The position numbers were made by a program, and so were the translations under genes. Positions 6,334 to 14,954 of a stretch of 64,000 bases of DNA are shown in pieces. Source of the DNA: Micavibrio sp. (GTDB lineage Bacteria; Pseudomonadota; Alphaproteobacteria; Micavibrionales; Micavibrionaceae). The notes below the pieces were generated by a model. That model searched no databases. It was not told the origin of the DNA and saw only the letters and a list, made by a program, of their open reading frames with translations. Position 1 is the first letter of the stretch, and each line of letters opens with the position of its first letter. The DNA lies in NCBI GenBank assembly GCA_030824965.1, contig JAPJQV010000002.1, forward strand, positions 1 through 64,000, read 5' to 3'.

Positions 6334-6721
6334 TCGGCCAGCCGCGTAACTGGCATGTCTCCTTATCCGGCGCGGTCACGTTGCAGGAGGACGGGCTGGA
6401 CGACACGGAAAACCCATCCCCTATCTCGACCCGCGCGCCATCTTTCGAGACAAAGCTCTGCTTGGTTTTACGGTTTGTAATCGTGCAGGTTTTGTTATCG
6501 GCACGGACGTCGAAATCATCTACCCATGACGGTATTTTATCGTTTTGGGGTGCCGTTGCATCCGGCGCGGACATGGACGCCAGCATAAACACTACCGGCA
6601 GCGATACGATCAGCCCCACGCCGATATTGTTCTCTATGGCGTTCCATATCGGGCGCGGCTTTTTCTCCTCGCCGGAGGTTTCTTTGATTGCCTGATTTCT
6701 TGAATTAAAAGTTTTACGCAT
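6317..6721 (-). CDS. Single-pass membrane protein of unknown function, 134 aa
   Basis: A basic, charged N-terminus (about 25 residues) is followed by one transmembrane helix (NIGVGLIVSLPVVFMLASM, about 32-50), then a soluble domain predicted outside the cytoplasm with four cysteines (TCTITNR, SSCNV, ETCQL, PIC) that may form disulfides. AGGTGA precedes the start. It overlaps the preceding plus-strand gene tail-to-tail by 17 bp. The family is not recognised; the pattern suggests an envelope protein. Confidence 0.65.
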   Translation of the reverse strand: MRKTFNSRNQAIKETSGEEKKPRPIWNAIENNIGVGLIVSLPVVFMLASMSAPDATAPQNDKIPSWVDDFDVRADNKTCTITNRKTKQSFVSKDGARVEIGDGFSVSSSPSSCNVTAPDKETCQLRGWPIKPIC

Positions 6722-6810
6722 GACGTCACCTGTTGGCGCATGATATGCGCGGGCGCGCTCATTAAATCAACAGGGCGTTTTTAAATGACTGCCATGGTAA
6801 AATCGCGGGG

Positions 6811-7167
6811 CTATAAAAGATCGAGCAGACGATCCACACCGAGCGATTTCAAAAGGCGGCGGTTATGCCAGGGCTTGATGCGCTCCCATAAACCATTCTT
6901 ACCCAGGCGGTTTTGATAAGCGTGAAGTTTGCTTAAAAAATCCTCCCGATCAAACCCAGCCCATTCTCCCATCACTAGATAAATGCCGTAACCCAGACTA
7001 GCCCCCGCCACGGGCGCGATATCATGAAGAAGAAACACGTAAGTTTCTTCGCGAGTCCAGCCCTGCTCTTTCAACATTTCCGCCGCGCGGGTAAAGGCCA
7101 GATCATCCGGCTCAGTATCGAGAAAGAAAAGCTCGGCGAGCATGAGGGCAAGATTACTTTGGTCCAT
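6811..7167 (-). CDS. Hypothetical helical protein, 118 aa (DUF7079-like)
   Basis: The layout ALMLAELFFLDTEPDD, then LKEQGWTREETYVFLLHDIAPVAG, then GEWAGFD is reminiscent of the DUF7079 family of small cytoplasmic proteins; I hold this match loosely. There is no signal peptide or TM segment. It stands alone between a membrane protein gene and a dispersed repeat. Function unknown. Confidence 0.6.
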   Translation of the reverse strand: MDQSNLALMLAELFFLDTEPDDLAFTRAAEMLKEQGWTREETYVFLLHDIAPVAGASLGYGIYLVMGEWAGFDREDFLSKLHAYQNRLGKNGLWERIKPWHNRRLLKSLGVDRLLDLL

Positions 7168-7179
7168 AAGCTTATTTTC

Positions 7180-7255
7180 TCATTGCGAGCGGAGCGAAGC
7201 AATCCTGATTGCAGGTTTCTGGATTGTCGCGTCGGCTAACGCCTCCCCGCAATGA
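7180..7255. repeat. Dispersed imperfect-palindrome repeat (TCATTGCG...CGCAATGA)
   Basis: The 76-bp element begins TCATTGCGAGCGGAGCGAAGCAATCC and ends with the inverted terminus CGCAATGA; internal arms GCAATCC and GGATTG also face each other. This ATTGCGAG...GAAGCAATCC wording is a widely seen intergenic repeat type in diverse bacteria, of REP/MITE-like character. It fills the gap before the gyrA stop and could fold into a long hairpin that also terminates gyrA. Only one copy was noticed in the window. Confidence 0.6.
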
Positions 7256-7263
7256 CTATAGAC

Positions 7264-10062
7264 TTACTCTTCCGTACTTTCCGGCCCAATCTCATTCATC
7301 GCTTCACCCGACACATCCGGCTCTATTGGTGTTTGCTCGACCGTTTCGATGACGCCCTCTTCGATGGATTCATCTTCGGCTTCTGAGTCATCTGACTTGA
7401 TCCAGGCTACCGATACAACTTCCTCGCCGTCACCGACGCGGAAGACGGTGACGCCCTGCGCCGAACGCCCTGTGAAGCGAATTCCCGCAACTGGCATGCG
7501 GATCATCTGGCCGCCATTGGTGACGAGCATGATCTGGTTGGTGTCTTCGACAGGGAAAGTGCCGACGACTTTGCCGCCATTTTTCTTTGTCAGGCCGATA
7601 TTGGTGATGCCTTGCCCGCCGCGACCCGAGACTCGGTATTCAAAAGCAGAAGTCCGTTTCCCGAAACCGCCATTGGTGACGGTGAGCAGGAATTGTTCGG
7701 CGGATTGCATTTCATTGAAGCGTTCTTCGGTAATGCTGGAGCCGCCTTCGTCAAACTCCATCCCTTCCATATCCGCGCCGCGAAGTGCAGAGGCGCGTTT
7801 CAGATAGGCGTTGCGTTCTTCGGGCGTGACGTCGAGATGTTTGAGGATCGACATTGAAATTACTTCGTCGTCACCTTTCAGGCGGATACCGCGCACACCC
7901 GTCGAGTTACGGCCCGCGAAGACGCGGATATCGTCAACCGGGAAGCGAACAGCTTTACCGTCGCGGCTGGCCAGCAATATATCTTCATCGGGCTTGGCGA
8001 TTTTGACGGAGACGAGCTTTTCGCCTTCTTCGTCAAGCTTCATCGCAATCAAGCCGTTCGAGCGGATATTCTTGAAGTCGGACAGATTGTTCCGGCGGAC
8101 ATCGCCTTTGCTGGTCGCAAAAATGATGTCGAGCTTATCCCACATATCTTCATCTTCCGGCAGACGCAGGACGACGGATATATTCTCCCCTGCTTCGAGC
8201 GGCAGCATATTGATAAACGCCTTGCCTCTGGACTGCGGATTGCCGAGCGGGAGTTGGTACACTTTCATGCGGTGGACGATACCTCGGCTTGTAAAGAACA
8301 ATATCGGCGTATGGGTTGAGGCGATAAAGAGATCGGAGACGAAATCCTCGTCCTTCGTCGCCATGGCCGTGCGGCCTTTGCCGCCGCGTTTCTGGGCGCG
8401 GTAGGTCGTAAGCGGCGTACGCTTCACATAGCCGCCATGCGTAATGGTGACGACCATGTCTTCGCGCTGAATCAGGCTCTCCATATCCGCTTCGAATTCG
8501 ACATCGAGAATTTGCGTACGGCGCGGCGTGCCGAATTTCGCTTTTACTTCGATTAGTTCATTCTTCATTACGTCGAAGAGTTTTTCTTTCGAGGCGAGTA
8601 TGGATAAAAGCTCTGCGATTTCGTCCGTGATAGCGCGAAGCTCGTCACCGATCTTGTCACGCTCCAAGCCTGTCAAGCGATGCAGGCGCAAATCCAGAAT
8701 AGCCTTGGCTTGCACTTCGGACATTTGATAGGTGCCGTTATCATCGACGAAATATTCAGGATCGTCGATCAGCGCGATGAGCGGCGCGATATCGTTCGCC
8801 GGCCATTGCTTCGCCAGCAATTGTTCTTTCGCATCGGCAGGTGACGGCGCGTTACGAATAAGCGCAATAATTTCATCAATATTGGCAACAGCCACAGCCA
8901 GACCCGCCAAGATATGGGCGCGGTCCCTCGCCTTGCCGAGATCGAAGATCGTGCGGCGCGTGATAACCTCTTCGCGGAAACGAATAAAGGCAATGATCAT
9001 TTGGCGCAGCAGCAGCGTCTGCGGGCGACCCTGATGGAGCGCCAGCATATTGCACGGGAAAGACCCTTGCAGGCCGGTGAATTTAAAAAGCTGGGCCAGC
9101 ACGACATCGCTTTGCGCGTCGCGTTTCAATTCAATGACAATACGAACGCCTTCGCGGTCGGATTCATCCCGTACGCCGGAAATGCCTTCAACGATTTTCT
9201 CTCTGGCAACTTCGCCTAGACGCTCCAGTAATGTGCCTTTGTTCAACTGGTACGGAATTTCATGAACGATGATCGCTTCGCGCTTGTCGTTGCCCTTCGA
9301 TTTCTCGATAGAGGTTTTGGCGCGCATCGGCACGGAGCCGCGACCTGTCATGTAAGCCGCGCGAATACCGCTTCTGCCCATGATCTCACCGCCGGTCGGG
9401 AAATCAGGTCCCGGGATGATATCCATCAATTCTTCGTTCGAGATATCGGGATTGGCAATAGCCGCCAGACAGGCATCAATTACTTCGCCCAAATTATGCG
9501 GCGGAATATTCGTCGCCATACCGACCGCAATACCGCCCGCGCCGTTGACCAGCAAATTCGGAATACGCGTCGGAACGACGGAAGGCTCACTCAAGCTCTC
9601 ATCATAGTTTGGGCGGAAATCGACCGTGTCTTTTTCGATATCGGCCAGCATGAAGTCGGCAGACTTCGCCATGCGGGCTTCGGTATAACGCATCGCGGCG
9701 GCGCGGTCTCCATCCATCGAACCGAAGTTACCCTGACCATCAATCAGCGGCAGGCGCAGCGAGAAAGTTTGCGCCATACGGACCATTGCATCGTAAATCG
9801 CGGCGTCACCATGCGGGTGGTATTTACCCATGACATCCCCGACGATACGCGCGGATTTTTTATACGGCTTGTCGGAATGATATCCGCCTTCCTGCATTGC
9901 GAATAAAATGCGGCGGTGGACCGGTTTCAGACCGTCGCGCACATCCGGCAGCGCCCGGGAAACGATAACGCTCATCGCGTAATCGAGATAAGATTTTTTC
10001 ATTTCCGTGGTCAGGGAAATGGTCGGGAATTCTTCTTTGGACACAGTCGAATCGGACATCAA
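7264..10062 (-). CDS. gyrA: DNA gyrase subunit A
   Basis: 932 aa. It is the breakage-reunion subunit of DNA gyrase, introducing negative supercoils with GyrB (not in the window). The catalytic tyrosine is Tyr126 in RYTEARM, the quinolone-determining region reads YHPHGDAAIYD at residues 81-91, and the C-terminal beta-pinwheel domain contains the GyrA box QKRGGKG near residue 568. The tail is long and acidic (rich in E and D after residue 890). Ala87 stands where E. coli has Ser83, as in many alphaproteobacteria. It lies downstream of ssb on the same strand, with a terminator between them. Confidence 0.98.
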   Translation of the reverse strand: MMSDSTVSKEEFPTISLTTEMKKSYLDYAMSVIVSRALPDVRDGLKPVHRRILFAMQEGGYHSDKPYKKSARIVGDVMGKYHPHGDAAIYDAMVRMAQTFSLRLPLIDGQGNFGSMDGDRAAAMRYTEARMAKSADFMLADIEKDTVDFRPNYDESLSEPSVVPTRIPNLLVNGAGGIAVGMATNIPPHNLGEVIDACLAAIANPDISNEELMDIIPGPDFPTGGEIMGRSGIRAAYMTGRGSVPMRAKTSIEKSKGNDKREAIIVHEIPYQLNKGTLLERLGEVAREKIVEGISGVRDESDREGVRIVIELKRDAQSDVVLAQLFKFTGLQGSFPCNMLALHQGRPQTLLLRQMIIAFIRFREEVITRRTIFDLGKARDRAHILAGLAVAVANIDEIIALIRNAPSPADAKEQLLAKQWPANDIAPLIALIDDPEYFVDDNGTYQMSEVQAKAILDLRLHRLTGLERDKIGDELRAITDEIAELLSILASKEKLFDVMKNELIEVKAKFGTPRRTQILDVEFEADMESLIQREDMVVTITHGGYVKRTPLTTYRAQKRGGKGRTAMATKDEDFVSDLFIASTHTPILFFTSRGIVHRMKVYQLPLGNPQSRGKAFINMLPLEAGENISVVLRLPEDEDMWDKLDIIFATSKGDVRRNNLSDFKNIRSNGLIAMKLDEEGEKLVSVKIAKPDEDILLASRDGKAVRFPVDDIRVFAGRNSTGVRGIRLKGDDEVISMSILKHLDVTPEERNAYLKRASALRGADMEGMEFDEGGSSITEERFNEMQSAEQFLLTVTNGGFGKRTSAFEYRVSGRGGQGITNIGLTKKNGGKVVGTFPVEDTNQIMLVTNGGQMIRMPVAGIRFTGRSAQGVTVFRVGDGEEVVSVAWIKSDDSEAEDESIEEGVIETVEQTPIEPDVSGEAMNEIGPESTEE

Positions 10063-10120
10063 TTTACTTTCAATTTGTGAAGCAAAATTAGTAGCAAATT
10101 GAAGGGTTTAGAACAAGGAA

Positions 10121-10140
10121 AAAGCCCTGAAATTCAGGGC
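10121..10140 (-). terminator. Intrinsic terminator of ssb
   Basis: On the minus strand GCCCTGA and TCAGGGC pair with a 3-base centre, then TTTTTCC follows. It lies 33 bp past the ssb stop and before gyrA. Confidence 0.75.
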
Positions 10141-10172
10141 CTTTAGGTAGCTTATACACGCTTGTTTTTCGA

Positions 10173-10646
10173 TCAAAACGGAATATCGTCTTCCATCTCG
10201 TCTACCTTACCACGCGCACCGCCACCGGAAGAATATCCACCGCCCGACGAATAGGAATTATTGTCGTTGTAATCACCGCCGCCTGAGCCGCCGCTGCGAC
10301 CGTCAAGCATGGTCAGTTCACCGCGATAAGGGCGAAGGACGACCTCTGTCGTGTACTGGTCCTTACCTTCTTTATCCTGCCATTTGCGGGTTTCCAACTG
10401 ACCTTCAATATAAACTTTCGCACCTTTTTTCAGGTAATTCTTGGCAACCTTGATCAAAGGCTGGTTGAAAATGACAACTTTATGCCATTGCGTGCGGTCT
10501 TTTTTCTCGCCGGAGGCTTTATCGGTCCAGCTCTCTGACGTTGCGATGGAAAGATTGGCGACTTCATCACCGGACTGCATCGACCTGACGTCAGGGTCTG
10601 CACCCAGATTTCCAATGATGATTACTTTGTTGACGCTGCCAGCCAT
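10173..10646 (-). CDS. ssb: Single-stranded DNA-binding protein
   Basis: 157 aa. The OB fold spans about residues 3-110 (NKVIIIGNLGADPDVRSMQSG start and YIEGQLETRKWQDKEG loop), followed by a Gly/Ser/Tyr-rich flexible linker and the acidic tip MEDDIPF that recruits repair and replication partners. It coats ssDNA as a tetramer during replication, recombination and repair. The gene ends in its own terminator before gyrA. In many alphaproteobacteria ssb sits beside uvrA; here the two are 8 kb apart with the TPS exoprotein genes between them. No LexA box is seen upstream. Confidence 0.97.
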   Translation of the reverse strand: MAGSVNKVIIIGNLGADPDVRSMQSGDEVANLSIATSESWTDKASGEKKDRTQWHKVVIFNQPLIKVAKNYLKKGAKVYIEGQLETRKWQDKEGKDQYTTEVVLRPYRGELTMLDGRSGGSGGGDYNDNNSYSSGGGYSSGGGARGKVDEMEDDIPF

Positions 10647-10754
10647 GCCTGAACCTTTCGATGCTATGTAATGAATGAAGGGACTTTAGCCTAAAGCTGC
10701 CGCGAATCCAGAAGATTTACACAGTTTTCCAGCACCGATTTATTAACATAATTT

Positions 10755-13700
10755 CTATTTGATGACGACTTTCTCGTCTTCATAGACCATGTCAGTCCCG
10801 CTTTCGACAGACGGATATTGGACCTGGAGCATAAAGGGCGTGGAGGAGATTTCGACCTGTTTGATATCTACTAACCGGTCCATGACCTTGACCTTATCAA
10901 GCCCGACGACATAGTTTTCGAAATCCCGCACCGGGGCCGTAGGCTTAGGAGATGCCGTTGGCGGTGGTGGTGGTGGCAGCGGCAATGGCTTCATAATACC
11001 CGGATCGTCCACAAAGGAAGTGCTGAAGATATAGCGGTTGCCGGATGGCGCGGCAGCCGGCGCAAGGCTTGAGAATGTTTCATCAAAGATCGCATCTTCG
11101 CTAGGCGCTAAATTTCCGCGCGTATTAAGAGCAGGATCTGCGGAATAAATCAGCCAGCGTCCGCCGCCCGATGTGCTGAATAAATTTGCTCCGTAGTTAT
11201 TGATAAAATTTCCGCCGGATGCCAGAACTGCCGCATTGCCGGAGCCTGTCGTCGTGATCCGGCCATTCGTCGTAATATCCTTTCCTGCCCCGCTTTGCAG
11301 AAATACCGTGTTACCCTCAACCGCATTTACATTGATGGCATCGGCTGACGTATAGGTAAGATTATTCCCCGCTTTAAGATTTAAATCGCCGCTTCTCGTA
11401 TCGACCGTAATGTTGTTCAATGAAAGGTCGTATCCGGCGTCAATCGTGATATCTATGGCCCCTGACGACGAAGAGATATTATGCGCGGAGGTCACATTAT
11501 TTCCTGCATTAAGTGTGAGCGAAGAAGCAGAAGTTCCTGTTTTTACGATACCCGAAGATAATGTCAAATCGCCTGTATCAAGCCCGTTATTTTTTGCCGT
11601 TGCGGAAAAATCCTTATTTCCCAGCGTGATGCCGCCAAGGTCTATATCATTGCCATAGAGCTCCACATGATAACCCAGCGTGGACAAGTCCCATGTATCG
11701 ACATCGATATCACCTGGTCCGGCGACGCTGTCGCCGATGACAAGCGTTCCCGGATGGAAATAGGACAGGACGGAATCTGTTAGGTTCAATGCGCCCGATC
11801 CGCCGCTTATACCGATACTTGTCGAAGCCGTGCGTGGTTTTAAGGTAACCTGGCCTTGCGTAATGATTTTCGTATCGGGATTGTTGAACTCAAAGTTATT
11901 GACGTTGAGAGTGATATCACCAATTGCCGCCGCATCGCCTATAATGAAATCGCCATTGGCGTCGGTCTTCCAATCAAGCGGGGTTCCGGTTGTCGCGCTC
12001 GCCGTTGCCGTCAGGGTCAGGTCGCCTGTCATCGAAGAAATCTTCGTATCACCCCATGAATGGATAGCGACCGCATTCATGCCATTGGTCGTCGTGGTAT
12101 TCGTCCCGGTCACATAAACATTACCATGTTGGGTAACGATTTCGGTATTACTGGAATAAAACTCAATCCCGTAAGCTGTCCCGCTTGTCGCACCGGTACG
12201 GATACCTGTCAGGCTGATATCCCCGTTCACCGAAGAAATCTGGGCATCGCTGGTTTGAAGCCCAGTTCCCCATCCCATTGTCGACGGGTTGTAACCGTAG
12301 ATTGTAATATTCCCATCTTCGGTTGTAATGGTTGTGTTATTGATCTTCAGGGCATCACGATCAAAATATGTGATCCCGCGGATAGTGACAGAACCCGATC
12401 CGATCGTTTCCAGCGATGTATTATTGCCCAAATAAAAGCCGTTATCCGAACCGTAAGTCGCCTGCCCTTGTATCAGGATATTTCCGCCTCCTGCATTGTA
12501 GTGAGCACCCCAAAGAATGCTGCCTTCGGTCATGTATCCGTCGCCTATTCCGTCACCCGCAACACCGCCATTCGCGCCATCATCCAAACCACCGACAAGG
12601 TAGATATCGCCGCCATTGGTCGTGATTGTACCCTGATGATTAAAAGCCCCGTCATTCTTGGTATTATCGGCATCCGTCCATAAAACGACATTAAGCGCGC
12701 CGCTATTCGAGACAATATTGCGGCCACCAATATCCCCATCCGCTTTTAAAGTCAGCGAGCTTTCACCCGTCACGCCTTTGGTAATATTTCCCTGCATGTT
12801 TATCCAGCCGTTATCACTGCCGGATCGTCTGGAATTGACCGTAAAATTACCGCTCCCTAAAGCTATATTGTACAGATAGGCTTCGGTGGTATTGATAAGG
12901 ACGTTGCCGTTTCCTTGCGTAAAATTATCCATGGCAAAATGACTATTATTCACTTCAAGGTCGAAATTTTTGCCCGTTAAATTCCAGCCGTCGATATTCG
13001 TGTAACCCGTTCCGCCAATATAACCTAACACAAGCTTTGATCCGGGATTTAAATAACCTGCTTCAGTCAGGTCCATGTTGAAACCATAACCTGCATTAAC
13101 GCCGATATCCGCCGCTGCATGATCGGGGCGCAGTGTCAGGACACTTGGGCCGATGCCGCTGATATTGCCGCCGATTTCCATGTTGGCCGCCGTAATGGTT
13201 AAATCATTGGCATTCATATTCACTGTGCTGCCGGTATAAATCCAGCCATTGCCTGCGTTCCAGTTATTGTCGTCAATCAAGGTGACGGCCTTGTTGAAAT
13301 TAATATCGCCGCCTCTGGTTGAAAAATCCACATCTCCCAATGTAATGGCGCCACTGCCGTTATTGTCGCTGTCTGCGGTCAGGTTGATACCAAGGCGATT
13401 ATTTGTCGAAGATATCGTGGTGTTATCGAGTTGGATATTGTTATGAGCTTGCAGCGTCAGCGTTACATCACCGCCTGTGGTTTTATTAATGTTAACGTTG
13501 CCACTTGTCGTTATATTTCCGTCCTGCGTCCCGCCTCTTGTTGTCGTGATCGTCACGTTATTTCCCGAGTTCAACGCGCCTTGAATACTCGATGCGCTAA
13601 TCTGGTAATCATCTGTTGCCGGATTGATCGTGCCGCCGCTGCCCGGAATGTTATTACCGCCTGTGCCGACGATAATAACGTTTGAGGGATCGAGAAGCCA

Positions 13701-14882
13701 TGAACCTGCAAGGCCGTTGGTGGCGGAGGCGTCCACATCGCCGGATACGCCGAGATTGATCTTACCCGAGGTTTCGACGAAGCCGCCATCACCGGATATG
13801 TAACCGCCCTTCGCTTCGATCTTGCCGTCGAACTTCGTCGAGTCATCGGCCCAGACGATAACTTTGCCGCCCTTGCCTGTCTCGCCCGTTGCATTTGCCT
13901 TTATCTTCGCGGTTTTTGTGATGGTTGTTTTATTGGCGGTTTTCGTTGTGCCTTTACCCTGATAATCGCCGCCGACCAAAATAGTGCCACCGCCTGTTTT
14001 GCCGGAAGCGTCGAGCGTTCCCGATACTTGCGTATTCGCACCCTCTAAAACAATCCTGCCGCCTTCCGCCGTCACCGAAGCCACATTAATGATGCCCGAT
14101 GTATTGATGACCGTATTGACGATATCTTTCGCCCCCGATGCTGTAAGCGTTACGATGCCGCCTTCCGCGTTGATCGCTCCCGTATTCTCGACCAGGGCGT
14201 CTGTCAGGTTCTTTCCGGCGGCGAGTTCGACAAGCCCATCACCGTACAGATCGACCGTTGCTTCATCGCCTGCGGCAAGCGTAACTTTCCCCAGTTTCGC
14301 ATTAATGACGCCGTGATTTTTGACAGTCGGGGAAACAAACGCGGCAAGCCCGGCGTCTCTTACCGAGATCGTGCCGTGATTGACGATCGCGCCGCCTGTA
14401 TCGGCGCCCGTGATTTTAAGCTGGCCCGAATCCATAAAAGCGCGATCATCGATATTGCCCGTCGAGGCCACGATACCGCCGACATCGACGCGGGAATTCT
14501 GGCCGAAAATCACACCGTTGCGGTCAAGTACCACGATCTTGCCATTGGCTTTGAGCGTACCCATAATCTGGGTCGGGTCGATCCCTTTACCCACTACGCG
14601 GTTGACCGCGATGGCGTTCGAAGAATTCTGGTGAAACTGCGTTGTCGCCTGCTCACCGATATTAAAGCTGTTCCAGTTGATAACCGCCTTGTCCGTATTT
14701 TGCTGAACATGAAGCTCGTTGGGCTTCGAATAATCGAAATTCGCGCTGCCGCCCACCACAACCCCGCCTTCAGGCAAGGCGTTAGCCTCAAGCGCATGGG
14801 CCGGCATCCCCTGCAACGTCGTACTCAGGCATAAAAGACTGAAGAGTACGTGTCGGGAAAAGTAGTGAATTCCAAGCTTCAT
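10755..14882 (-). CDS. Filamentous-haemagglutinin-like TPS exoprotein (copy A), 1375 aa
   Basis: A signal peptide (LFSLLCLSTTLQGMPAHA) is followed by the haemagglutination-activity TPS domain (about residues 35-160, with ANGKIVVLDRNGVIFG and VDVGGIVAST) that a TpsB outer-membrane partner recognises for secretion. The rest is a long beta-helix built from short G/N/T/D-rich repeats. Near residue 1290 a proline tract (PLPLPPPPPP) separates a compact C-terminal domain ending VYEDEKVVIK, shared with copy B. The first 400 codons are nearly identical to copy B while the middle differs. It probably follows copy B in transcription after 72 bp. Adhesin or contact factor is likely; no toxin domain recognised. 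Confidence 0.9.
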   Translation of the reverse strand: MKLGIHYFSRHVLFSLLCLSTTLQGMPAHALEANALPEGGVVVGGSANFDYSKPNELHVQQNTDKAVINWNSFNIGEQATTQFHQNSSNAIAVNRVVGKGIDPTQIMGTLKANGKIVVLDRNGVIFGQNSRVDVGGIVASTGNIDDRAFMDSGQLKITGADTGGAIVNHGTISVRDAGLAAFVSPTVKNHGVINAKLGKVTLAAGDEATVDLYGDGLVELAAGKNLTDALVENTGAINAEGGIVTLTASGAKDIVNTVINTSGIINVASVTAEGGRIVLEGANTQVSGTLDASGKTGGGTILVGGDYQGKGTTKTANKTTITKTAKIKANATGETGKGGKVIVWADDSTKFDGKIEAKGGYISGDGGFVETSGKINLGVSGDVDASATNGLAGSWLLDPSNVIIVGTGGNNIPGSGGTINPATDDYQISASSIQGALNSGNNVTITTTRGGTQDGNITTSGNVNINKTTGGDVTLTLQAHNNIQLDNTTISSTNNRLGINLTADSDNNGSGAITLGDVDFSTRGGDINFNKAVTLIDDNNWNAGNGWIYTGSTVNMNANDLTITAANMEIGGNISGIGPSVLTLRPDHAAADIGVNAGYGFNMDLTEAGYLNPGSKLVLGYIGGTGYTNIDGWNLTGKNFDLEVNNSHFAMDNFTQGNGNVLINTTEAYLYNIALGSGNFTVNSRRSGSDNGWINMQGNITKGVTGESSLTLKADGDIGGRNIVSNSGALNVVLWTDADNTKNDGAFNHQGTITTNGGDIYLVGGLDDGANGGVAGDGIGDGYMTEGSILWGAHYNAGGGNILIQGQATYGSDNGFYLGNNTSLETIGSGSVTIRGITYFDRDALKINNTTITTEDGNITIYGYNPSTMGWGTGLQTSDAQISSVNGDISLTGIRTGATSGTAYGIEFYSSNTEIVTQHGNVYVTGTNTTTTNGMNAVAIHSWGDTKISSMTGDLTLTATASATTGTPLDWKTDANGDFIIGDAAAIGDITLNVNNFEFNNPDTKIITQGQVTLKPRTASTSIGISGGSGALNLTDSVLSYFHPGTLVIGDSVAGPGDIDVDTWDLSTLGYHVELYGNDIDLGGITLGNKDFSATAKNNGLDTGDLTLSSGIVKTGTSASSLTLNAGNNVTSAHNISSSSGAIDITIDAGYDLSLNNITVDTRSGDLNLKAGNNLTYTSADAINVNAVEGNTVFLQSGAGKDITTNGRITTTGSGNAAVLASGGNFINNYGANLFSTSGGGRWLIYSADPALNTRGNLAPSEDAIFDETFSSLAPAAAPSGNRYIFSTSFVDDPGIMKPLPLPPPPPPTASPKPTAPVRDFENYVVGLDKVKVMDRLVDIKQVEISSTPFMLQVQYPSVESGTDMVYEDEKVVIK
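13681..14840 (-). repeat. 1.16-kb near-identical repeat, copy in exoprotein A
   Basis: This stretch matches 17452-18611 at a constant offset of 3771 bp with only a handful of base differences by eye. It covers the signal peptide, the TPS domain and the first beta-helix coils to residue about 400. Confidence 0.9.
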
Positions 14883-14954
14883 ACTTTATTTTAGACAATT
14901 GTAATAAACAAACTATTTAATATATCTAAAATTTTATCGATTGATTATTTAAGC

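Noticed and set aside
6629..6644. GTTC...GTTC inside the 134-aa membrane gene
   Set aside because: Spacing is 8, not 7 bases, and it is inside a coding region, so not a LexA box.
9262..9906. Long plus-strand ORF (214 codons) antisense to gyrA
   Set aside because: It lies wholly opposite a strongly supported gene and shows no family motifs; a frame shadow.
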